Below are positions 41,723 to 54,234 of a stretch of 64,000 bases of DNA, one piece after another. The translations under genes and the position numbers were made by a program. Numbering within the stretch: the stretch's first letter is position 1; each line of letters begins with the position of its first letter. The notes below the pieces were generated by a model. It was not told the DNA's origin. It was given only the letters and a program-made list of their open reading frames with translations, and made no database searches. The stretch lies in assembly GCF_027887165.1 (NCBI RefSeq), contig NC_077229.1, positions 345,817,380 to 345,881,379 of the forward strand, read 5' to 3'. This DNA is from Monodelphis domestica. Its lineage: Eukaryota; Chordata; Mammalia; Didelphimorphia; Didelphidae.

Positions 41723-42874
41723 GTGAAATATCCAAACATACAGATGACATTTGGTTCTTTTAACTTTAAAAGAATTTTAGCACATAAAAAGGCAACACTA
41801 TTATATCATTTAATAACTTATTCCACTTGTTAACCAAGAAGTAACAATAAACTTGCTTGTATCCACGATAGAAATCAAGATTATTTTGATTATACATATA
41901 GCTATGCAGAGTAAGAGAGGTACAATGCAACAAGTTTATATCTATAAAGAGGTGGAAAGTATCCATAAAACTTTGTGAACCCACTCTAGAAGGTGCTCTG
42001 AGTAACCTCTCAAACTCAGGATGAAAGAATTGAAAAAATGGAAAAATGGCTAAGTTTGTGGGTAGGGTAAATGCCCTATCGGGCAGAGTGAATATCCTAC
42101 CCCCTGGCCCCAGTCCCATCTCCAGGAGCAGCGTGCCCTGACAACCCATGGGAGTACTAGAGGACAAGGCCTTACCCCAAGGAATATGCTATTCACTGGG
42201 GGCAAAAGTTCAACCACTGGCTGAAAAGATCAGAGATGATACACTGCCCTTTCTCCTTTGTTACCTTGGAGTTCTTTTAACATTGTTCCCTCTGCCCTTC
42301 CTCACCCTGTCAGCCAGCACTGCTTCTCTTCTCCCCTGCATTTCATGGGTTCATTGTTACTGTGTTAGGAAAAGTGCTTATTACTAGAATTAATACTTTA
42401 TTTATAAAGAATTGTATGCAGAAAAGTGTATTTTCAGCAATTCTAATGTAAGATTATAGTTTTTAGTGGTTGCAGTAATTTAACCTCAGACTTCCCAAAG
42501 GTTCAGTGTATCAGTATTTGTGTTTGTGACTTTATGCTATTTTCTAGGAATATTACCTAAGAAGTTGAAGACTGACTGTATGAATTCTGCTAAGAATAAT
42601 CTCCTTTTGTAAAGGAGACTCAGTAACCATTTCAGGTTTTGGGACTGTTCCAAGCTCATCAAGTATTAACTTCCAAAATTTCTGTTGCTTCAAAAAAAAA
42701 AAAAGCTCATCTCTTTTTAAAACATTTCAACATGTAAAAAAAAAAATTCCAAATTTACAAATGAATTCAGGATTTTTCAAGCCATTTAAAGTCGATATGG
42801 TTTATCAAATTTTGATTTATTTATAAATTTGCATGAAAAGTCTATAAGAGTTTTATGGGAAACCCACATAGGAG

Positions 42875-43105
42875 GCAGTTAGGTTGGTTTAGTGGATAAA
42901 GTGCTGGGCCTGGGGTCAGGAAAACCTGAGTTCCAAACCAGCCTCAGACACTCACTAGCTATGTGACCCTGGGCATGCCATTTAACTTGTTTGCCTTTAT
43001 TCCCTAGAGAAAGGAAATGGCAAACCACTCTAAATATTCTTGCCAAGAAAACCCCACATGGGATCTCAAAGAGTCAGACACAACTAAATGAATGTACAAT
43101 AACAT
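42875..43105 (+). mobile_element. WSINE-like marsupial SINE
   Basis: Sense copy: 'gtggataaagtgctgggcct', 'ggggtcaggaaaacctgagt', 'gtgaccctgggcatgcc', 'aaatggcaaaccactcta', 'ttgccaagaaaacccca' and 'gagtcagacacaac'. The whole family structure is kept. Confidence 0.9.
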
Positions 43106-44090
43106 CTAGGAAACTCAAGAAAGTAGATGAAGTTCTCCTGGTAGGGAAATTCATGAGTGGTGCTCTCTATAGAACTGCAATACTAGTATAGCATAGGAAT
43201 AGTCTAGAGTGTGACATATACATCAGAGCCCCTATATACAAATGTAGAGTTGCACACACATTCTTTGCTCCGGATCTGCAGTTTCATTGATGTAGAATCC
43301 CTCTCCACTGCTGAAGATTGTCTTCAATTCAGTGACCCTATGTTCTCTCCTACCTCTGCCCCAAATTCAACTCAGTTCAAGGGCCATTTTTTACCTGAAA
43401 GCACCTTTGTACTTATTTCCTGATACAGTCATGTCTTAGATAGGTGATATTCTTGGATATGATCTCTACTGCTATATAGCCAATGTTTTCAATAAACCGG
43501 CAAGCATTTATTAAATACCTAGGTACAAGGTGCTGATGTAAGAATAATAATATACCAGGGAGGGTAGTTGAAATCTTGCTATATACCAGTAGAAGAGAAT
43601 TTAAAGATCATCTAATACAACCATCCCTACTGTATAGAAAGGGAAAGTAAGGTCAAGAGTGATGGTTGTGAGCTTTTACCAGATTATCTGATACTCCCCA
43701 AGTGCTTAGTATGCCAATAACGAAGCTAGCCATTGTTTTCATCACCAAAAGTTTTAAAATTCAGTATATTGAGCTATTTCTTTCCTATCCATGGGAGCAT
43801 ATCTACAATGGAAACCAATGAGAAAACAGGATCGTTTTTATTAGAAAACTAGTTTGTTTGAAATGCCCATACTAAGTTAAAAATATCATGGAAGACCTGA
43901 GTCCAGAAAATAATTGGGAAGGAAAAAAAAGTGGGGGGAGGGGAGAATATTAAAGCATTAGGATTCTATACTTACTGTAAGAAAAAATAATTTTCAAAAT
44001 AAAACTATTGTAATAGTTTCTTCCATTTAAAAGTTCTAACCTGATATTTCACTGGGACTTTGGAGGGTACCCTTGGCTTTGAAAGTTATG

Positions 44091-44376
44091 GCAGCAGGCG
44101 AGTGTGGCACGTCTCAGTTCTGGCTGTTAGGAAGGCTCTGTCAGGTAGATTGAGTGAGTCTATGCTACAACACAGCTGAAGCTGAGAGGGTATTTGCACT
44201 AAGTTTGACACCAGTATAGGGAGCACATGGGAGTGGAAGACCACTGAGATGCCTAAGGAAAGGTAAACTGGCCCAGGCTGGAAAAGGTTAAAGTTTTTGT
44301 GCCAGGCTATATTATGACTGGGTCTTTGAGTAGCCACTGTACTTTTAGAATGGGTAAGATAGGAAAACCTAGTTTC
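44091..44376 (+). pseudogene. 7SL (SRP) RNA retropseudogene, full length
   Basis: The sequence aligns from end to end with 7SL RNA, the RNA of the signal recognition particle. It begins 'gcagcaggcgagtgtggcac', matching the GC-rich 7SL 5' end. The centre carries 'gcactaagtttgacaccagt', 'gatgcctaaggaaaggt' and 'ctggcccaggctggaaaag', matching the S domain. It ends 'gagtagccactgtacttt' and 'agtttc', the 7SL 3' region. A short A-rich tail follows. A 10-bp near-duplication flanks it: gaaagttatg at 44081-44090 and gaaacttatg at 44388-44397. Many substitutions argue against a working copy, so this is a processed, LINE-mobilised pseudogene rather than the true gene. Confidence 0.88.
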
Positions 44377-47300
44377 AAAAAATTAAAGAAACTTATGCTA
44401 ACAAAATGAAAGTTTTGAGATCCTATGTGAAGCTTCCCAAGCAAAGCTGCCAGGTTAGAAAGAGTACCAGTCTGGATGAATTTGGAGAGACTCATAAGCA
44501 AAAAATTGTCTGCCTTAGGAAGAATATTTTTTGGTTATAGTAATTCATGAAACTATATATTGAGAAGGTAAGCATGGGAAGTACTGGAAGGATTTTATAT
44601 ACCTTGAAGAAAAGAATAACTGTGTGGTTATGAAAGTCCTTTAAAAATATTTAAAACAGTTGCTTAAATATTCATTTAAGATTATTATTTTTCTTATTCA
44701 TTCATATTAAGGAAAAAATTTAAATTTTAAAAATACTAAATTTAGGCCTGTATCAGTTAACTTTTACTTAAATGTGTTCTATACTGCCAGAATTAGAGCT
44801 GGAAAAGATTTCAGAGGTTCTCTAAACTAACTCCATTTTAGAAGTGAGTAAAATGAGGCACACTAGCTAGGAGACTACAGGACAACAGAGGTAGCAGAAT
44901 GAGGCACTTGTAGGAATTAGGACTACATTGGTACTCCCTCTACTACAGCAGACTGCAACTACTCACGTATTAGCCTTGAGAAGTTTGTTCATTTTCTAAT
45001 GTAAATATCCAATTTAAAAAATTCACCCAATTCACAGAAGCCTTGCTCTGCTTAATATTTCTGGGGTTAGGCATAATTGTGTGAAAATGTACATGCATAG
45101 CTTAATAATTTTTGAGACACAGTTCTAAACTGCTTTCATTAATTTATTAAGAGGTCTGTTTTTTTTCCACAACTCCTCTGGCATTTGTCATTAATTCAAT
45201 ATTTCCTAACTGATGGGTATGAGGTGGAACCTCAGAGTTGCTTTAATTGCATTTTTCTAATTATTTGTGATTTGGAACATTTCCTCCCCATATAGCTTTT
45301 AATAATTGCATTTCTTATTTTGAAAACTAATTGCTCATATTTTTCATCATTTACCAGTTGAGGAATGGCTTTGATTATTATATATTTTGAGATCATTACC
45401 AGTAAAACTTGCTGCAAAGGTTCTTCTCCCTCCTCAGTTACCTGCTTCCCTTCTACTTATATAACCACACTGATTTTGTTTCAGTAAAAGACTTAAAATC
45501 TTATGTAATCAAAATTCCCAATTTTACCTTCTGTGATCTTCTGTCCCTTCTTTTGGCCATGAACTCTTGTCATATCCACAGAAATGAAACCCATAGATCC
45601 TTCCTTGTTGCTTAGTTGTTTATAATGTCAACATTCATATTTAGGTTGTGTAACCATCTACTTGGTATGTGGTGAGATAGTGGTCTATAACTAGTTTCTG
45701 CCAGATTGCTTTCCAGTTTTCCCAACATTTTTTGCTGTTTTATAGTCCTCACTGTATGAGTTGGGGTTTCTCTGCTTATCTACTATATTACGTTACTATG
45801 TTCATTTGTTTCTATTTGCATCTAATCTGTTCCTTTAATCAAGCTATTACTTAACTAGTGCTAAATGGTTCTTGATGATTACTGCTCTGTAGCACAGTTC
45901 GAAAAGAATTTTGTTCCTATTTTTTCTAGCTATTTTTAGTGAATTATTTGGGAGTCTAATAGATATGGCATCAAATAAGTAAATTAACTAAGGCAAGATT
46001 AGAATTTTTATTATTTTGACTTGTGATACCCATGAACAATGGTTATTCTCCAAATATTTAGGTCTATTTATTTCTGTAGTGTTTTATTGTTGTATTCTAT
46101 TTCCTGTGTATATCTTAGTAGGTAGATGCCTATTTCGTACATCCTCTATTTTAAATGCAATTGCTCCTTTTTTTCCCCCTTCTGCTGAGTTCTGTTGGTA
46201 ACATAAAATTATAGAAGAATATTTTCGTATCTTGAAACAAAGTTGAAGTTACTGCTTAATAAATTTTTAGCTGACTCTAGAGTTGCTAAAGTACACCTGA
46301 ATATTATCTGCTTCTTCTCTGCTCATGTATATTCCCTCCATTTATCTTTCTTAATTCTATAGCTAGCCTTTCTAGTACTATATCAAATAGTGGTAACAGT
46401 GGACACTCTTGCTTTATCCTTGATCTTACTGGAAAGAGGCTACTAATTTATTCTTATTACATATGCTAGCTTTTAGTTCTACATATATACTACTTCCTTT
46501 GTTAAGGTAAGGTCCATCTAATACCTAATGTTTCCTAGTAGTGCTTTAAAAACAAGCACAAAAGATTTAATTTGTAATTTTTGTTCTTATTGTTAACATA
46601 TAGTCAATTAGGTCTATAGTTTTCCCAATACTAAACAGCCCTGTATTCTTGGTGCAAATACAATCTGATCATAACATATAATCTTCTTGATTTCAGCTGT
46701 AAACTCTTTGATAATATTTTATTTGAAATATCTCTAGCACTGATTATTAATGATACTGATTTTTAATCTTGTTTCTGTCTTGACTCTCCTTGACTGATGG
46801 AGTCAAGATCATATTTGTATCATAGAAATAATGTAGTAAGATTTGATTCTTTATACTGTTCTTTGATTCTTTAAAAAAATCTCTTCTGTATAAATCCACT
46901 TATTCCTTGGATTTTTTTCTTTGGGAATTTATTTTTGGCTTGTTCAATTTATTTTTCTGAAACTGGGTTGTTTAATCTAGATAGCTCAACTATTTCTCAA
47001 TTTTGTTTGCATATAACTTTCCATGCAAATTTTTCTAAAATGACCCTTCATTTTTAAATTTATTTTGATTTCTCCTTTTTGAGACCTGAAACTAGTTTTT
47101 CTCCTTTTAAAAAACCAAATTAGCTAATAATCTATTTTGTTTATCCACTCAAAAAAAATGGCCCCTAGTTTTATTAAGTCAATTTTTTCAACTTTGGCTT
47201 TTATTACTTTCTTTTTTATATTTTTTGTTTTGGTATTTAAGATTTTAAAATTTATTTTCTAAAAAACCACACATCCAATTTGCTGAGTCATTTTTTATCC

Positions 47301-47814
47301 CTTTGCTAAAATATTTATTATTTAATACTAAAATATTAAATTTTCCACCAAGGGCTGCTTTGGTTACATCCCTGAAATTTCAATACGTTGTCTTTACTGT
47401 TATTATCTTTGATGAAATTATGTCATACTTTGTTCTTTGACATCTTCTCCCTATCATTCAGGATGAAATTATTTAGTTTCCAATCAATTGTAATTCTTTG
47501 ATGGCTCTTTACTGACTAAAGATTGTTTAAAAAATATTTCTTTTTTGTATATTTGTGAGGTTTTTATGCCCCAATCCAGGGTCAATTTATGTAAATTAAA
47601 AGTGAAATATATGTGAACTCGTTCTGTTCTCATTTAATAACTACAAAAGGTCTAGGTCTAACTTTTCTAAAATTCTATTCAGCTTTAACTTCTTCCTCAT
47701 GAACTTTTTGTTTAGGTTTGTCTAGTTCTGAACATGGAACATTGAGATTTCTTCACTTTTAATCTTAATATATAATTTTATAACAATATAATATAATCTT
47801 AAAATATCTATTTT

Positions 47815-48475
47815 TCCTTATAACATGGTCCAGTATTATAAGGATAAGTGATAGAGAAAAATGCACAGACTGTCTTTAAGAGGAAAAGAGGAGAATTTAG
47901 ACACAAACCCTGGGAGAATAAACTGGGTTTAACAGTCTCTCCTGATCTGGCTTTCCTCTGAGCTGGTAAGGAGGATCTTTGCTCTGAATCCCCTGGGAAA
48001 TGACTCATCTTGTGAAAAGATTAGGAAATTCCTGGGTTGGAGACCTGCCTTTCCCTGAAGTACAGAGATCAACCTATCAGAAACAACTTGGTTAAAGTAA
48101 ACCCAAGGGTTTTGTTACCTGGGACTTTGGATTTACCTAGGAAGTCAACCCAGGCTTTGGGTAAGGACTCAGTACATCTGTGAGTCCTGCATCCTCAGTG
48201 TTTTAAAGACAATCTGTAGTATACAGGTAGTCAGATAGCTTTTTGGGGTCTAGGTAAGATCAGGAAGTGAATAAGAAGGGCTTGAGAAGACCAGAAGGGC
48301 ATCCCCACAAGGGGGGCATAGACTGGTGGGAGGACTTAGAGCTATGTATATTAGGATCTTATCTACCATTTTCTAACAATAAACTTTTTAATATAATTAC
48401 AATGGTTGTGCTTCACTGGTCCTGGGAGGTTCCTAGTTGGGCTTTTTTCATTTCCCATCCATTTGGTCCTTCCCA
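47815..48475 (+). mobile_element. LTR-like insertion in an L1 relic (tentative)
   Basis: This segment does not match the L1 sequence on either side. Near its right end it has 'ttctaacaataaacttttta' followed by about 80-100 bp to the L1 boundary, like an LTR poly-A signal and U5. Ends and duplication were not defined. Confidence 0.35.
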
Positions 48476-48509
48476 TTAAAACTATCTCCTTTTGGAGGTA
48501 TTTTCTCTT

Positions 48510-48525
48510 TCAGTATTTCCTTTAA
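48510..48525 (+). repeat. Target-site duplication of the L1 5' fragment, left copy
   Basis: tcagtatttcctttaa, identical to 49831-49846. Confidence 0.88.
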
Positions 48526-49830
48526 TAGGAGGAGCCAAGATGGCAGGGTACAGGCAGGAACTCGCCTAAGCTCTCTCAAACCCACCCCTTTCCCCAACAA
48601 CTTTAAAATACTTTTAAATAAATTCTGGCGAGGTAGAACCACTAAAAGGACAGGTTGAAACAATTTTCCTGTCCAAGACAATTTAGAAGATCAGCAAGAA
48701 AGGTCTGCATCACTGGGGTGAGAGTGAAGGGAAGTCTACACCCCTGGTAAGTTAGAAGCCAGACTGACTCTGAGTCCCAAATATGACAGCAGCAAGACTC
48801 CAAGTCCCAGTGCAAGGCAGCTAACAGAGAGCCCTGAAGGCAATCAAACTGGCAGCAATGGTTTCTGGAGCTCTCAGACCATAGACAGTAAGGGAGTTAT
48901 ACAACTGGTCAGAAAGAGATTACTGGGGGGCCTCTGCTGGCACTAGGTGCAGGGCTCTGTTGTCTACTTGCTCATATTTGATTGTGGGTCACAGTCACAG
49001 GGCAAGGAGGAACACTGGCACACTAGAGCAGGTAAAAGTGAGAAGCAGGGACCCAGATTGTAATTGCTCACAGACCAGAGCACAGGACACGAAAGCAATG
49101 ACCACTTTCTCCTTAGATCATACCACCTTGGAAGAACTAAAAATTTACACACCTCCAGAGCTAGCTCTGAAAACAGCAGCATGAAAACCCTGAAGCTTAG
49201 GACAGTGCTCCCCTCCACCTTGGGAGCAAAGCTTAACTTTAACATGAAGTTAAAATCAGGAAATAGGCTAGAAAAAAGTAAGCCAATAACAAAACAGAAA
49301 AAAAAAGAACCTCACCATAGAAAGTTACTATGGTGAAAGAATAGGAGAAGACAACAACATCAAAACAATGATGTGCAAGGTCTTAAAGAAAAGTGTAAGT
49401 TCATCTCAGGCCCCAAAACAATTCCTGGAAAAGCTCAAAAAGCTTTAAAAAATCAAATAAGAGAGAGAGGAAAAAATCAGGAAAAGAAATGGGAGCAATA
49501 CAAGAAAATCATGAAAAAAATCAATAGCTTAGTAAAGAAGGGATAAAAAATACAGAAGAAAGTAACATCTTAAAAACAGAATAGACTAAATATAGAAGAG
49601 GGACTGAAGTCCACTGAAGAAAAGAACTCCTTAAAAAGCTGATTTGGCCATATAGAAAAAAGGCACAAAAATTCACTGAAGAAAAAAGAAAAAAAGAATT
49701 TCTTAAAATGCAGAATTAGCCACATAGAAAGATGCACAAAAATTCACTAAAGAAAAAAATTCCAAAAAGGAAAATTAGACAAATGGAAAAGGAGGTACAA
49801 AAGTTCACTTTAGAAAATATCATTTTAAAA
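48526..49830 (+). mobile_element. L1 5'-end fragment (leader plus ORF1 start) flanked by a perfect duplication
   Basis: The insert begins 'taggaggagccaagatggca', the canonical 5' end of marsupial L1. It continues through the L1 leader into an ORF1-like coiled-coil region with 63-69-bp repeats. It stops without ORF2, 3'UTR or a clear poly-A tail. A perfect 16-bp duplication flanks it. Frames in it are broken. Confidence 0.85.
49610..49820 (+). repeat. Degenerate 63-69-bp repeats in an L1 ORF1 coiled coil
   Basis: The phrase 'aaaattcactgaagaaaa' or a close variant recurs at about 49610, 49672, 49741 and 49804. A period near 63 bp equals three heptads (21 residues), typical of an ORF1 coiled coil. 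Confidence 0.75.
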
Positions 49831-49846
49831 TCAGTATTTCCTTTAA
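49831..49846 (+). repeat. Target-site duplication of the L1 5' fragment, right copy
   Basis: tcagtatttcctttaa, identical to 48510-48525; L1 host sequence resumes after it. Confidence 0.88.
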
Positions 49847-49916
49847 GTATTAAGATTCTGTGCCATTTGTTTCATGCATATTAAATACTGAAGATTAATT
49901 CATTGTCTATGGTATC

Positions 49917-50525
49917 TGCTGTAATAAAAACCTGCAATAAAAAGAAACTGAGGCACAGAGTTCTGAGCACTATCAATTTATTAGCAAAACTAGCAATTGC
50001 CAAAAAAATGAGATCCAGGGTTCCTCAGTAGCCAAGGATCCATCTGACAACCAAAGCAGTTTTTTATAGTTATACAGAAGAAAATAGACAGTGACATCAA
50101 TCTGGCACAACAGAGGCACATCTTACTTCTCATTGGTCAATGCTAAGTCACAACCACAATTTACTTCAGTTTATTACCAAGTGAACTAACATCCTCTGAG
50201 AAGTCCCATAGTTGGCAATTTCTGAGGGAGAACAGGACACTTGTGGTTTACATGCTAGCAAATTCTAACAGATTAGAATATATCTGAGGATATTGTGGCT
50301 GGAAACTCCTGAGAAAGGGAATTTAATTAATGGGTGAAGGGTGGTTTGTGTTGCAAAATAGGGGATTAACAGCTGCACGCTTATGGAGTTCAGAGGAAGT
50401 TCAAGTTCACATATTATGCGAGAATAACAAATACACAGCAACTTTATCACCAATACATAGCAAATTGACTTAAGACTTAATAAAACAATACAAAATAAAG
50501 TGGGGCATCAATTTTCAATTCCACA
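49917..50525 (-). mobile_element. Solo LTR of an endogenous retrovirus, minus strand
   Basis: 609 bp. Read on the minus strand it starts TGTGGAATTG and ends TTATTACAGCA (TG...CA). An AATAAA lies about 75 bp before the 3' end, followed by 'cagaactctgtgcctcagtt', a typical R-U5 layout. The flanks are tatc (49913-49916) and catc (50526-50529), a 4-bp duplication with one change. Removing the element joins L1 sequence ('cattgtctatggtatc' to 'tttcagcaaaacatagt'). No internal viral genes remain. Confidence 0.72.
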
Positions 50526-52374
50526 CATCTTTCAGCAAAACATAGTCCCCCTATTTCTTAATTTATTTTTCCTATTATCTTTTCTGAGATCATGAGTGTA
50601 ACCTGCATTCCCACCTCCTCACCCCTATTTTTTTTAGTTCAATCAAAGCATGGTAGGACTTCAGGCCTTGATATGAAATGTTATGTTTCAAATGTGTTAC
50701 TTGTAAATAGAAAATTGTAGAATTTTGTTTTCTCATCCACTTTAGTGCTTCGTTTTATGGGAGGGCTTGTCTCAATTCCATTTATGGTCATTAATTGTAT
50801 ATTTCCTTCCATTTTATACTGATTCTTTGCTTCCCACCCATTTTCTTTACAAAGAACAATGTGGAAAAACAAATGTGTGTCTGTGTGTGTGTGCATGCTC
50901 CACACCAATGCTCTATCAGTCAGCTTCTGCTCCTCTGTTTCTTTTCTTTTTCTCTCACCCAGATCTTCAGTCACCAATTCTTACCCTTTAGTTCCCTTTA
51001 AACACCTTTTCTCAATCCCCCCCCATCTGTGTTTAGATGTCGTCATATGACTAATTACTTCCTACATTGACCTTCCCCCTATTTCCTTGTATTTAACTTA
51101 ATGTGTTTCTATATCTCTTTGCATGGTGTATATCTGTGTATGTTCTATCCTGCTCTGGCCAGTTAAGAAGAAATTCCAATGATGCTTGACTCCCTCTTCC
51201 TTAATGTGTTCCCTCTCAATGTGAGGCAATAATCCCCCTCATTCTTCCCCTTAATTCTTAGTTTATCCTCTCCTTTTCCTTTCTTTTACTGTCAAAACAT
51301 ATCAAAATCATCCCCTAGTCCTCTCATTTGAATCCCTCTGATCCCTGATGTCACTCTCAATTAGAAACTAAATAACCCTTTTCAAATGCACACTTGTATT
51401 ACCCTTTTAATGCTTCACTTTATTTCCATGTTTGTTTAAAAGTTTCTATTCCCTTCTTGTCTTTTCATTAGGAATTCTTGGAAGTCCTTTATTTCATTAA
51501 AGATTCCTCATCTCCTCTCCCCTTAGGGTTATACTCAGCACAGTGCTTGGCACATGAGGTGTTTAATAAATGTTTATTGAATTTTTTATTGTAAGCTTCT
51601 TTCCATTACCATTTGGATTATATATTCTATGAGCTCTGTCCCTTAAAAGTGACAGCTGCTCAATGCTGTATAATCCTGCCTGGGATTTCATATTACTTTT
51701 TTGCAGTATTTTTCTTAGATAGTCAAGGCTCCCCTGGAGGGTGGGAGGGTGAAGATGGGAGGGTGAAGAGTGTTAGGGCCTCCTGGTAGTCCAGTGAGTC
51801 TTAAATTATTCTTGACTGTTTTCTAGGACAATTGTCATATGTTACATTTTTTTTCTATTTTTTCAATCTTTTGATTTAATGTTTCTTCTTATCTAGTGAA
51901 ATAATTTTATTTGGTCTATCCTAATTTTCAAGGGTGTCTTAATATGGGAATGTTCTGTTACTATTGTACTAAGCCATTACTTTTCTTTTGAAGCCTCTCC
52001 TCCAAAGTTTTCATTTTATTTAAATTATGCTTCATTTTTAAAAAGTATTCTAATTGATATCTTGTAGTCAACCTTTTATTTTTCTTTAAGGTTTTGCTTT
52101 TAGGTTTTGTGGAGTCTCTGTCTTTTTCTGGGTTTGTGCCTTGGATTTTTTTTTTCTGTGATTCGTTTTTTCCAATCTCCCCTCTTGGACTGCCTATACC
52201 AGGGTTATGTAAATTTCTATGTTGATCTCCACTTCTCATTGAGTATTTTTATACTCAGGTTTTAGGCTCCCCAGGATCTTTAACATTCAGAGTGCTGGGT
52301 CTTAGCATATGATTTTTCACTTTAGTTTATTTGGGTTTTTACTTTGGGGATTTGGTTTTATATGATTATTCTCT

Positions 52375-52546
52375 TTCAAATAAAAAGGAACAGTATGGAA
52401 ATGTTTTGCATGATAATACATGAATAATCCAGATAGAATTACTTGCCAGCTGAGGGAAGAGGGAGGAATGGAAAGGAGGGAAAAAATTTGGATCATATAA
52501 CTTCAGAAAACTTATGTGGAAATTTGTTATAACATGTAACTGATAA

Positions 52547-52550
<4 letters not shown>
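52375..52550 (+). mobile_element. L1 3'-end fragment
   Basis: Sense phrases 'ggaacagtatggaaatgttt', 'gcatgataatacatg', 'aacttcagaaaacttatgtg' and 'ttataacatgtaactgataa' match the L1 3' end at 41.4-41.55 kb. The TA repeat that follows sits where the tail would be. Confidence 0.8.

Positions 52551-52620
<70 letters not shown>
52551..52620. repeat. (TA)n microsatellite, about 70 bp
   Basis: Uninterrupted TA run directly after an L1 3' end; it probably grew from the A-rich tail. Confidence 0.97.
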
Positions 52621-52622
<2 letters not shown>

Positions 52623-53329
52623 TTACTGGAGTGCTATACCTTTGGGGCCATCTAAGGTATCTCAGGACTAGGTCCTCCTGGGAGACCTCAGGTCTAGGGT
52701 ATCCTAATCTGAGCATTACAGTTCTCAGCTCCTTCCAAAGTCCAAGCTTCAGGTTTCTAACTATCATGGGGCTTTCTAATGGGAGCCCTTTATCCTTGAA
52801 AGCTGAAGGAATGGCTGGTCCAATTAATGAATCATAGAATAAGAGGCCATCATTTCATATGTTAACACTAGATTTTTTGGGGGTGAAGCCCCTTTCCTAT
52901 TAGTTGTATGCTGCTGACTTTTTGTACAATTCTGGGGTGGATAATGTAACTTTCTATAGTTTATTTGTGTCATCATTATTTATTTATTTTTTGGTTTTCA
53001 CTGAAATGATTATGGGAGCTAGGCTTTGTGCCATTCAAACAACTATCTTGGTTAATTTTGCATAATGATGATTGACTTATGCTATTTTTCATATAAAAAA
53101 CTCCATTGTTTATATGCTACAATCTGCTTCTATCTATCCACCCTTACATCTTTCCATAGTCCTTTCAATAGCTTGCAACCTTGATTACTACAAATGAATT
53201 GTAATGTATGATTTATAGCTATATTGTACCACAAAAAAAAGATTAGTATTCAACAGGCTTGATAGAATGTAAGCTCCATGAAAGTAAATAATTTGTTCCC
53301 TTTCTTGTTTCTGTAACTTGGTAGGAAAT

Positions 53330-53545
53330 ATGCATTTATTAAGCACCTATTTAGTAAGCACTGTGCTAATAAGCACTTTACAAGTATCTCATTTGATTTT
53401 CATACCAACCCTGGGATGTAGGTGCTGTGATTATCCTCATTTTACAGTTGACAGAACTAAGGGAGAGTTTAAATGGTTTGCCCAGGATCACAAAGCTGGA
53501 TTTGAATTCAGGTCTACCTAACTCCAGGCACAGAAATCTTGTCTA
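53330..53545 (-). mobile_element. MIR-family SINE
   Basis: Antisense: 'cctcattttacagttgacag', 'tggtttgcccaggatcacaa', 'gctggatttgaattcaggtc' and 'taactccaggcaca'. Confidence 0.78.
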
Positions 53546-54234
53546 TCATAGTTGCCAAAACCCAGGAGATAGAAAATGCTTAATAAATGCTTGCTGACTG
53601 GTGTAACAAGCAACTTAGATCACCGAAGGCATTGCACACCTCCTCAAATGTGATCTAGCTGTACCTCCCATTCAATTCATAGTCCAGTTTATTATCCAAG
53701 ATGTTTATACCAAGACATTAATTAACTAAAACAGTGGACTTCTTGTTATAATCTCGGCAATGTAATTTTTCTTGCACTTTACTTTTCTGGGCAGATGGTT
53801 AAGCTATTTGATTACAGATTTCACTGAAAAGGCTTTGACCTGGGGCAACATACAATTGTCACTTTTTCTTCCATCTCATGATTCTTTGGGCTTTCATGAT
53901 TCTATTGACAGGCATGGCACTACAGAGCTAGCTTTGTTCATCTCTGTGCAGACTACATGTATAGCCTTCAAGACCTTTTTAAACTTTAGTTCAATTTTCT
54001 GATGGACAGTTCCATCTGGATATACCACAAGCACTTTAAACCCAACATGTTAAATAATCAAGTTTATTACCCAAACTTCCTCCTATCGCTATGTCAAGAA
54101 TGCCATTCTTCTAATAAGCAAGGTCTGAAGCTTCATCGTCATTTTATGGATCTCCATTTTATTTACTCCATATATCCCATCAATTAGGAGGAATTATGGA
54201 TTCCAATTCAACATGCCTGGCTAATCCATCCTCC

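Larger units (their letters stand above)
45030..52300 (-). mobile_element. Long L1 relic (ORF2 to ORF1) with later insertions
   Basis: Antisense L1 phrases run in order: 3' part at 45.1-45.8 kb ('ggcatttgtcattaattcaa', 'gtgagatagtggtctataa'), RT region at 46.3-46.8 kb ('tggacactcttgctttatcc'), N-terminal ORF2 at 47.4-47.75 and 48.44-50.9 kb in pieces, and an ORF1-like coding stretch at 52239-51961 (KTLKKNKRLTTRYQLEY). The L1 text resumes after each insertion, so one old element appears to carry an LTR-like piece, an L1 5' fragment and a solo LTR. No frame is intact. Confidence 0.75.

Noticed and set aside
52366..52767. A 133-residue minus-strand ORF with a poly-YI tract
   Set aside because: It is produced by the TA repeat and L1 tail.
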